This document shows, one piece after another, positions 24,498-30,684 of a DNA stretch of 64,000 nucleotides. Location of the stretch: contig NZ_BBPP01000009.1 of NCBI RefSeq assembly GCF_000787835.1, forward strand, positions 1 through 64,000. The letters run 5' to 3'. Under the pieces are notes generated by a model. It was not told the origin of the DNA. It worked only from the letters and a program-made list of their open reading frames with translations, and ran no database searches. Position numbers and translations under genes: made by a program. The stretch comes from Streptacidiphilus melanogenes. GTDB lineage: Bacteria; Actinomycetota; Actinomycetes; Streptomycetales; Streptomycetaceae. How positions within the stretch are numbered: position 1 is the first letter of the stretch; each line of letters opens with the position of its first letter.

Positions 24498-25903
24498 GAG
24501 GCCACGACCGGCGCTCCGCAGCAGCCTGTCCCTGCCTTGCCGCACGCTATCTGCGCTACACCCCCGTCCGGGTCGTGGAACTGGAGCTGGACCGGCCGCA
24601 GGAGCTGCGCGCGCCGGGCGGCCTGGGTCCCGTCGTCCCGAGCGGACGCGTGTCGGCGCTGGTGCGACTGCACGGACACCCGCTCGGGCTGGTCCAGGCC
24701 GACGGCGCACCCGGCGATCCGGCCGGGCTCCGCCGGGCGCTGGTCGCCGCCGCCCATCGCGAACTGACCGTCCCTGAACAACGCCGCCCGGAACAACGCC
24801 GCCCGGAGGCCTCCAGGCCCCAGGCGACCGTCAGCGTCGTCGTCGCCACCCACAACAGGCCCGACTCACTGCGCCGCTGCCTGGACTCGCTGCTCCGCAC
24901 GCGCTACCCGGGCCTGGAGGTGCTGGTCGTCGACAACGCGCCCGCCACCGCCGAGGCGCGGGAACTGGTCCTGACGCGGTATCCGCCCCAGGTCCGCTAC
25001 CTGCGCGAGCCCGTCGCCGGGCTGGCCCGCGCGCACAACCGCGGTCTCGCCGCCGCGCACGGCGCGGTGGTGGCGTTCACCGACGACGACACCATGGTCG
25101 ACCCGCGCTGGCCGGTCGCCCTCGCCGACGCCTTCGCGACGGACCGTTCGGTCGGCTGCGTCACCGGTCTGATCCTCCCGGCCGAGCTGGAGACGCCCGC
25201 CCAGGCCGCGCTCGAGGCGCACGGCGGCTACGCCAAGGGCTTCGCGCCGCGCCGCTGGTCGATCGGCGAACCGCCGACGGGCGAGCCCCTCTTCCCGTTC
25301 GCCAGCGGCCGGTTCGGCTCCGGCGCGAACATGGCGTTCCGCACCTCGTTGCTGCGCCGCCTCGGAGGATTCGACCCGGCGACCGGCACCGGCACCCCGG
25401 CCCGCGGCGGCGACGACCTGCTCGCCTTCTTCCGCGTACTGACCTCGGGCGCGTCCCTGGTCTACCAGCCGGACGCGATCGTCTGGCACCACCACCGCCG
25501 CACCCTGGACGCGGTCCCCGCGCAGGCGTTCGGCTACGGGGTCGGCTTCGGCGCCTATCTCGCGGCCGCAGTGCGGCACCAACCGGCAGCGCTGCCAGCG
25601 CTGTTGAGAATCCTGCCGCGCGGCGTCGGGGTGGCCCTGCGGGGCACCGGCCGACGCGCCGCGCCGAGCCCGCCCGTCGCCGGGGCGAGCCCGGCGGAGC
25701 TGGCCCGGCTGCAGCTGCGCGGGCTCGCCTACGGCCCCATCGGCTATCTGCGCAGCGCCCTCCAGGACCGGTACGGCGACAAGTCCGGCTCAGGCCGGGC
25801 CCGGACCGGGAGCCGGAGGCGGGGACGGGACGGCGGGCGTCGGCGCCTGCCGACGACAACGACGAGGACGGTGAGACCAGGTGCGGCCGGCCTGCGGCGC
25901 TGA
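24494..25903 (+). CDS. GT2 glycosyltransferase with N-terminal extension
   Basis: 469 residues from the ATG that overlaps the previous stop. Residues 1-110 form an extra small domain (RYTPVRVVELELDRPQELRA, SGRVSALVRLHGHPLGLVQA) seen in a subset of actinobacterial GT2 proteins. The catalytic domain starts at TVSVVVATHNRPDSLRRCLD; AVVAFTDDDTMVDPRW holds the DxD, and GRFGSGANMAFRTSLLRRLGGFD and GGDDLLAFFRVL follow. The C-terminal end is basic and low-complexity. A direct repeat CCGGAACAACGCCG-type (around 24775-24800, EQRRPEQRRPE) marks the linker. Probably transfers a sugar to a lipid- or protein-linked acceptor. Confidence 0.88.
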   Translation: MRGHDRRSAAACPCLAARYLRYTPVRVVELELDRPQELRAPGGLGPVVPSGRVSALVRLHGHPLGLVQADGAPGDPAGLRRALVAAAHRELTVPEQRRPEQRRPEASRPQATVSVVVATHNRPDSLRRCLDSLLRTRYPGLEVLVVDNAPATAEARELVLTRYPPQVRYLREPVAGLARAHNRGLAAAHGAVVAFTDDDTMVDPRWPVALADAFATDRSVGCVTGLILPAELETPAQAALEAHGGYAKGFAPRRWSIGEPPTGEPLFPFASGRFGSGANMAFRTSLLRRLGGFDPATGTGTPARGGDDLLAFFRVLTSGASLVYQPDAIVWHHHRRTLDAVPAQAFGYGVGFGAYLAAAVRHQPAALPALLRILPRGVGVALRGTGRRAAPSPPVAGASPAELARLQLRGLAYGPIGYLRSALQDRYGDKSGSGRARTGSRRRGRDGGRRRLPTTTTRTVRPGAAGLRR

Positions 25904-27023
25904 CCCGGCAGCCGCGCCCACGCTCTCGGTGGTGATCTGCTGCTACACCACCGACCGCTGGGACGACGTGCGCGCCGCCGTCGCCTCCGTGGCGGCCCAA
26001 CGGCCGCCCGTGCTGGAGACCGTGGTGGTCGTGGACCACTGTCCCGCCCTGGAGCGGCTGGTACGGGAGCAGCTCGCGGACGGGACGCGTGTACGGGCCG
26101 TGGCGAACGCGGAACGCCGCGGCCTGTCCGGCGCGCGCAACACCGGGGTGGCCGAAGCCCACGGGGAGGTGGTGGCCTTCCTGGACGACGACGCCGCGGC
26201 GGAGCCCGGCTGGGCGGCGGCGATCCTGGCGGGCTACGCACGCGGGGCCGGCGTGCTCGGCGTCGGCGGGGCCGTGCTGGCCCGCTGGGAGGGCGAGCGC
26301 CCCCACTGGTTCCCGCCGGAGTTCGACTGGGTGGTCGGCTGCTCCTACCGCGGTGGTCCCGAAACCGCCACGGCCGTGCGGAACTTCATCGGCGCGAACA
26401 TGTCCTTCCGCCGCGCCGCCCTGCAGGCGGCAGGGGGCTTCCGCACCGACCTCGGCCGGGTCGGCACCCGTCCGCTGGGCTGCGAGGAGACCGAGCTGTG
26501 TCTGCGGCTCACCGCCTCGCGCCGCGACGCGGAGCTGCTGCACCGGCCGGACGCCGTCGTCCGCCACCACGTGCCGCCGCAACGCGGGACCTGGCGCTAC
26601 TTCCTGACCCGCTGCTACGGCGAGGGCCTGTCGAAGGCCGCCGTCACCGCCCGCACCGGCGCCTCCCGGGCACTGGCGAGCGAGCGCGCCTACCTGCGCC
26701 GTACCGTGCCGCTCGCCGTCACCGCCGCGCTGCGCCCCGGCCGGCAGTGGGCCCCACGCCGCGCCCTCGCCCTGGGCGCGGGCGTCTCCCTGACCGTCCT
26801 CGGCTACGCCGCGGGAACACTGCACCGGCTGCACCGGCCCGCACCGCCGGCCTCGTGGGTCACTCGCCTTCGGGCGCTCCTGGCCCGACGCGCCCTTGGG
26901 CTCGCGACCGAGCCGCCCGCGACCGCCCCGGCCGAGTCCGGTCTTCCTGTCGGCGTGGTCGCCGTCCCCGTGCTGCTGTCCGCACGGCCGGCCCCGCGTC
27001 GGCGGACAGGTGGTGGGACATGA
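25881..27023 (+). CDS. GT2 glycosyltransferase with C-terminal membrane segment
   Basis: 380 residues from the GTG at 25881, overlapping the previous gene by 23 bases; GTGAGACCAG lies upstream. TLSVVICCYTTDRWDDVRAA begins the GT-A domain; EVVAFLDDDAAAEPGW has the DxD; NFIGANMSFRRAALQAAGGF and CEETELCLRL complete it. A hydrophobic helix near residue 300 (RRALALGAGVSLTVLGYAAG) could tether it to the membrane. Third gene of the polysaccharide operon. Two consecutive related transferases suggest a repeating unit with at least two linkages. Confidence 0.88.
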   Translation: MRPACGADPAAAPTLSVVICCYTTDRWDDVRAAVASVAAQRPPVLETVVVVDHCPALERLVREQLADGTRVRAVANAERRGLSGARNTGVAEAHGEVVAFLDDDAAAEPGWAAAILAGYARGAGVLGVGGAVLARWEGERPHWFPPEFDWVVGCSYRGGPETATAVRNFIGANMSFRRAALQAAGGFRTDLGRVGTRPLGCEETELCLRLTASRRDAELLHRPDAVVRHHVPPQRGTWRYFLTRCYGEGLSKAAVTARTGASRALASERAYLRRTVPLAVTAALRPGRQWAPRRALALGAGVSLTVLGYAAGTLHRLHRPAPPASWVTRLRALLARRALGLATEPPATAPAESGLPVGVVAVPVLLSARPAPRRRTGGGT

Positions 27024-27820
27024 CCCCCGTGCCGGTGCTGCTCTACCACTCCGTCAGCGACTCGCCGGCGGAGTGGATCGCGCCGTTCACCGTCTCCCCC
27101 GCCGCGTTCACCGAGCAGCTGGACCGGATCGCGGACGCGGGCCTGACCGTCGTCTCGCTGCGCCGTCTGGTCTCGGCGATCCGTGGCGGCCCGGCGCTGC
27201 CCGCGCGACCTGCGGTGCTGACCTTCGACGACGGCTTCGCGGACTTCTACTGGACCGTCGCCCCGCAGCTCCAGTCGCGGGAACTGCCCGCAAGCCTGTT
27301 CGTCACGACCGGGGCCGTCCACCCGCCCGGCGGCTCCCCGTCCGGCAGCCTGCTGGGCCCGGCCGACATGCTGAACTGGCGCCAGATCGCCGGCCTGGAC
27401 GCGGTCGGCATCGAGATCGGCGGCCACTCGGTCACCCACCCCCAGATGGACACCCTCACCAGCCGCGCGCTCTGTGAGGAGCTGCAGGTGTGCAAACAGG
27501 AGCTGGAGGAGGCCCTCGGCCACTCCGTCAGCAGCTTCGCCTACCCCCACGGCTACTCGAGCCCGGCGGTGCGTCGCAAGGTGCTGCGGGCCGGCTTCGA
27601 CTGCGCGTGCGGGGTGGCCAACGCGTTCAGCTCGACCTCGGACGACACGCTGCGGCTGGCCCGACTGACCGTCCGCGCGGACACGACCGCCGCGACGTTC
27701 CAGGGCTGGCTCGAAGGCCGGGGCGCGCCGACCGCCCCCTTCCCGGACCGCTGGTCCACCGTCGGCTGGCGCGCCTACCGCCGTCTGCGCGCCCGACTCG
27801 GCCTGCCCGTACCGTGCTGA
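27020..27820 (+). CDS. Polysaccharide deacetylase (CE4)
   Basis: 266 residues, ATG overlapping the previous stop (ATGA). NodB-homology motifs: VLTFDDGFADFYWTVAPQLQ (motif 1, two Asp), IGGHSVTHPQMDTLT (motif 2, HxxxH metal ligands) and FAYPHGYSSPAVRRKVLRAG (motif 3). The enzyme removes N- or O-acetyl groups from a polysaccharide with a divalent metal. There is no signal peptide, so it acts in the cytosol or on a lipid-linked precursor. Last gene of the operon, coupled to the glycosyltransferases, so it probably modifies the product they make. Confidence 0.92.
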   Translation: MTPVPVLLYHSVSDSPAEWIAPFTVSPAAFTEQLDRIADAGLTVVSLRRLVSAIRGGPALPARPAVLTFDDGFADFYWTVAPQLQSRELPASLFVTTGAVHPPGGSPSGSLLGPADMLNWRQIAGLDAVGIEIGGHSVTHPQMDTLTSRALCEELQVCKQELEEALGHSVSSFAYPHGYSSPAVRRKVLRAGFDCACGVANAFSSTSDDTLRLARLTVRADTTAATFQGWLEGRGAPTAPFPDRWSTVGWRAYRRLRARLGLPVPC

Positions 27821-27833
27821 GCCCGGGTCCGGG

Positions 27834-28079
27834 TCAGACGGGCGTGTGCCATTCCCACTCGTCGGGCCCGCCGCCGCGCCACTCGACCGGACCCGGCTCG
27901 TCGAAGTGGTCCGCGTCCAGCCCGGCACGGCGCATGAACTCGGCGACGTCCGCAGGGTTGTAGGCGTGCCCCACGGCCCGGCCGAGGATGTCGACGCGCC
28001 GGAACGGCTGGTCGCCGTGCCCCACGTCGACAGGATGGACGACCACCTGGGCCGGCTGCTCTTCCGCTGACTCGGTCAT
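27834..28079 (-). CDS. Small conserved hypothetical protein
   Basis: 81 residues from the ATG at 28079 (MTESAEEQPAQVVVHPVDVG). RRVDILGRAVGHAYNPADVA, then EFMRRAGLDADHFDEPGPVEW and a Gly/Trp-rich end (GGGPDEWEWHTPV). It is acidic, with no membrane segment or known domain. It ends 14 bases from the convergent deacetylase gene. I do not recognise the family. Confidence 0.6.
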   Translation of the reverse strand: MTESAEEQPAQVVVHPVDVGHGDQPFRRVDILGRAVGHAYNPADVAEFMRRAGLDADHFDEPGPVEWRGGGPDEWEWHTPV

Positions 28080-28186
28080 CGCACCAGGCTGCCCCAGCCG
28101 CCGCCGCTCGGCACGCGCGGGACCGCCACCCGCCACTCCGCGTGACCCACCCGATCGGACGCCCCGGCGGGCACTCCCCCGCCGCC

Positions 28187-28213
28187 CCTGCTGAGCTGAG
28201 CGCGCTCAGCAGG
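28187..28213 (+). promoter_or_regulatory. Nested inverted repeats in the leader of the 45-residue peptide gene
   Basis: CCTGCTGAG (28187-28195) pairs with CTCAGCAGG (28205-28213) over 9 bp. Inside it CTGAGCGCGCTCAG (28196-28209) is a perfect 14-bp palindrome, so two mutually exclusive hairpins are possible. The site ends 11 bases before the AAGGAG ribosome-binding site. It could be an operator or a translational switch. Confidence 0.5.
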
Positions 28214-28234
28214 AACCGAGCCAAGGAGTGCCCC

Positions 28235-28372
28235 ATGCCGCAGAACCGCATCACCCCGCAGGACGAGGACGCCGACGCCCTCGCCATGGTGGAGGAACCG
28301 GACGCCGACGACCTGTCCGACGAGGACTTCCTCGACGACATGGACGTCGTCCTGTCGGACGAATGGCCGTAA
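28235..28372 (+). CDS. 45-residue, extremely acidic peptide
   Basis: The ATG at 28235 has a strong AAGGAGTGCCCC. About 17 of 45 residues are Asp or Glu and only one is basic (Arg5). After a polar start (MPQNRITPQDEDAD) the sequence continues in acidic blocks and ends VVLSDEWP. There is no Cys, signal peptide or membrane segment. The gene is a complete unit with its own leader hairpin and terminator. It could be a ribosomally made peptide precursor whose leader is acidic, a nucleic-acid mimic, or an anti-regulator. No maturation enzyme is adjacent, so no function is assigned. Confidence 0.6.
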   Translation: MPQNRITPQDEDADALAMVEEPDADDLSDEDFLDDMDVVLSDEWP

Positions 28373-28392
28373 CCGTCCCCACCCCGCTGCCA

Positions 28393-28425
28393 AAGGCTCC
28401 CGCGCGCCCAACACGCGGGAGCCTT
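28393..28425. terminator. Bidirectional terminator
   Basis: AAGGCTCCCGCG (28393-28404) and CGCGGGAGCCTT (28414-28425) form a perfect 12-bp stem with a 9-base loop. It lies between convergent genes and ends with a short T-rich stretch on the plus strand. Confidence 0.85.
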
Positions 28426-28435
28426 GTCCGTTTCT

Positions 28436-28906
28436 CTACAGCCCGAGGTCGGACAGGCCGGGGTGGCCGTCGGGGCGGCGGCCCAGCGGCCAGTGGTACT
28501 TGCGCTCCTCCTCGGCGATGGGCAGGTTGTTGATGCTCGCGTGACGGGCGCGCATGAGGCCGCCCTCGTCGAACTCCCAGTTTTCGTTGCCGTAGGCGCG
28601 GTGCCACTGGCCGGAGTCGTCGTGGTACTCGTAGGCGAACCGGACCGCGATGCGGTTCCTGTCGAACGCCCACAGTTCCTTGATCAGGCGGTACTCCAGC
28701 TCCTGGTTCCACTTGCGGGTCAGGAACCCGACGATCTCGTCGCGGCCGGCGACGAACTCCGCGCGGTTGCGCCACTGCGAGTCGGGGGTGTAGGCGAGGG
28801 CGACCCTCTCGGGGGCACGGGTGTTCCAGCCGTCTTCGGCCTGCCGGACCTTCGTGATCGCCGTTTCCCGGGTGAAGGGCGGGAACGGGGGACGTTGCTC
28901 GGACAT
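28436..28906 (-). CDS. NTF2-like DUF1348 protein
   Basis: 156 residues, ATG at 28906 with GAAGGAGCCCGTC upstream. [60 protein letters not shown] and [20 protein letters not shown] are the DUF1348 signatures of a cone-shaped SnoaL/NTF2 fold. The family has no settled activity; members may act as small-molecule enzymes or stress proteins. It is divergent from a TetR gene with two operators in between, so it is probably that repressor's target. Confidence 0.9.
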   Translation of the reverse strand: MSEQRPPFPPFTRETAITKVRQAEDGWNTRAPERVALAYTPDSQWRNRAEFVAGRDEIVGFLTRKWNQELEYRLIKELWAFDRNRIAVRFAYEYHDDSGQWHRAYGNENWEFDEGGLMRARHASINNLPIAEEERKYHWPLGRRPDGHPGLSDLGL

Positions 28907-28940
28907 GACGGGCTCCTTCGGGAGGTTCTTCGCTGTGGGC

Positions 28941-28992
28941 GAGAACGAGCGTTCTCGACTCTGTCCGTTACGCTATGAGAACGCTGGTTCTC
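28941..28992. promoter_or_regulatory. Two TetR operators between the DUF1348 and TetR genes
   Basis: Site 1 is GAGAACGAGCGTTCTC (28941-28956); site 2 is GAGAACGCTGGTTCTC (28977-28992). Both are 16-bp near-perfect inverted repeats with the consensus GAGAAC-N4-GTTCTC, with centres 36 bp apart. Site 2 lies 17 bases before the tetR start codon, so the regulator probably represses itself too. Confidence 0.75.
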
Positions 28993-29009
28993 ACGCAAGG
29001 GGCAGAACG

Positions 29010-29582
29010 ATGGACACCGATCTGGCACGTGAGCGGATCCTGGACGCCGCCGAAGATCTCTTCTACGCACGCGGGATCCAAGCCGTCGGCATGGACGTGA
29101 TCCGCGACGCCTCAGGCGTCACGCTGCGGCGCGTCTACCAGCTGTTCCCCTCCAAGAGCGACCTCGTCGAGGCATACCTGGCCCGCAGGGACACTCGCTG
29201 GCTCCAGAGCCTGGCCGCCTACGTCGACGCCGCCGCGGGAGCCCCGGCAGAGCGGCTGGCGGCCGTCTTCGACTGGCTGGAGAACTGGTTCGCGCAGTCC
29301 GACTTCCACGGATGCGCGTTCATCAACTCCTTCGGCGAGCTGGGCGGCACATCGCCGCAGGTCGCTGCCGCGGCCCGGCGCCACAAGGACACTTTCCACG
29401 CCTACCTGCGCGAGCTGGCGACGGCTGCGGGAGCGACGGCTGACATCGGCACCCAGATCGCCCTGCTGGCCGAGGGGGCCATGACCACCGCCGCCATCTC
29501 AGGCACGCCCGCTCCAGCCCGCCAGGCCAGGCAGGCGGCGCAGACCCTGCTCACGCTCGAGACAGGCAGGGCCAAGCGCTGA
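29010..29582 (+). CDS. TetR-family repressor
   Basis: 190 residues from the ATG at 29010; AAGGGGCAGAACG is upstream. The DNA-binding region is ARERILDAAEDLFYARGIQA, VGMDVIRDASGVTLRRVYQLFPSKSDLVEAYL (RRVYQLFPSK in place of the common YxHFxSK). The C-terminal domain has WLENWFAQSDFHGCAFINSF, as in AcrR-like C-terminal TetR_C_11-type regulators that control small-molecule resistance or metabolism. It probably binds the two upstream GAGAAC-N4-GTTCTC sites and governs the divergent DUF1348 gene. Confidence 0.92.
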   Translation: MDTDLARERILDAAEDLFYARGIQAVGMDVIRDASGVTLRRVYQLFPSKSDLVEAYLARRDTRWLQSLAAYVDAAAGAPAERLAAVFDWLENWFAQSDFHGCAFINSFGELGGTSPQVAAAARRHKDTFHAYLRELATAAGATADIGTQIALLAEGAMTTAAISGTPAPARQARQAAQTLLTLETGRAKR

Positions 29583-29598
29583 CCTGTGTCTGAGGCTC

Positions 29599-30510
29599 CT
29601 AGTGCTGCCAGACCTTCACCCACTGCACCTGCATGTCGGCCTGGTTGACGTTCGCCGGTGGGGCGTACGGGTAGCCGACGGCCAGGTTGAGGATCACTTC
29701 CATGGGCAGGGTGGGGATCTCCGCGGGGTCGGCGATCCGCCAGCGGGCGACGCCGTCGACGTACCAGGTGACGGACTTCGGCTCCCAGTCGACCCCGAAG
29801 ACGTGGAACCCGGCCGGGAAGTTCACCGGGCCGAACCAGTTCTGACGCTGGGCGGCGCCGCCGTCGGACTTCTGCCAGTGGAGGGTGTTCTGCACCGCCT
29901 GGGTGGTGCCGCTGAACTCGGCGATGTCGATCTCCTGCGGGACGTTGTGCTCCGCGGGGAGCAGCCAGAACGCGGGGAACATGCCCGCCTGGGGCGGGAT
30001 GCGGATGGACGCGGCGAAGTAGCCGTGCAGGAAGGTCTCGCGGGGCTGCGCGTTCCAGCTGTCGCGGCCGGTGGTGACCATGCCCGAGGTCCAGGGGTAG
30101 GTCTTGCCGTCGCTGCCCTGCGTGGGCGTGCGCTTGGCCTCCAGGTTGAGTGTGCCGTCGGCGACGGAGACCTGGCCGGGCTGGTACCACTCGAGTTCGC
30201 GGTTGCCCGCGTTGGTGCAGCCGGAGTCGTTCCAGTCGTAGCAGGTGGCCCAGTGGGCGGTGTCGAGGGAGTCGCCGCCGAAGTCGTCGGAGAAGACGAG
30301 GTTCCAGGAGCCTGAGGCCGCAGGGGTGCTGCCGGTGTTGCTCGCGGAGCTCCCCGAGGTTCCGGGCGGCGCTCCCACCACGGAGCCGCCGGACTCACCG
30401 CTCCCGGCTGCCCCGGCTGCCCCGCTGCCGGGAGAGGTGCCGCCGCAGGCCGCAGTCAGGCCCAGCAGCAGGCAGGCTGTCGCGGCCCAGAGCCGGCGGC
30501 CAACGGGCAT
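29599..30510 (-). CDS. GH16 family endo-beta-glucanase-like lipoprotein
   Basis: 303 residues from the ATG at 30510, with a very strong AGGAGGTGGGTCCG. The N-terminus RRLWAATACLLLGLTAAC has a lipobox (LTAAC), followed by a Gly/Ser-rich linker. The GH16 domain has FSDDFGGDSLDTAHW, GNRELEWYQPGQVSVADGTL and the catalytic QEIDIAEFSG (ExDxxE, nucleophile and acid/base Glu both present), then FHVFGVDWEPKSVTWYVDGV. The closest activities are endo-1,3- or 1,3-1,4-beta-glucanase. It is anchored outside the cell membrane and degrades beta-glucan for nutrition or defence. Confidence 0.93.
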   Translation of the reverse strand: MPVGRRLWAATACLLLGLTAACGGTSPGSGAAGAAGSGESGGSVVGAPPGTSGSSASNTGSTPAASGSWNLVFSDDFGGDSLDTAHWATCYDWNDSGCTNAGNRELEWYQPGQVSVADGTLNLEAKRTPTQGSDGKTYPWTSGMVTTGRDSWNAQPRETFLHGYFAASIRIPPQAGMFPAFWLLPAEHNVPQEIDIAEFSGTTQAVQNTLHWQKSDGGAAQRQNWFGPVNFPAGFHVFGVDWEPKSVTWYVDGVARWRIADPAEIPTLPMEVILNLAVGYPYAPPANVNQADMQVQWVKVWQH

Positions 30511-30684
30511 CGGACCCACCTCCTCAGCCGGCCACGGAGCGGGGGGCCACCGCGTCGGCGTGTCCGTGAACCAGTGTGGATCGGGGGGCGACCGGTGCGG
30601 CATCCCCCGGCCGGGCGACAGTGCTGCCGGGCAGTTCGCAGGTCCGCCTGCGTGCCCCGGGCGCCGTCACCGGCCCTTGACCGC

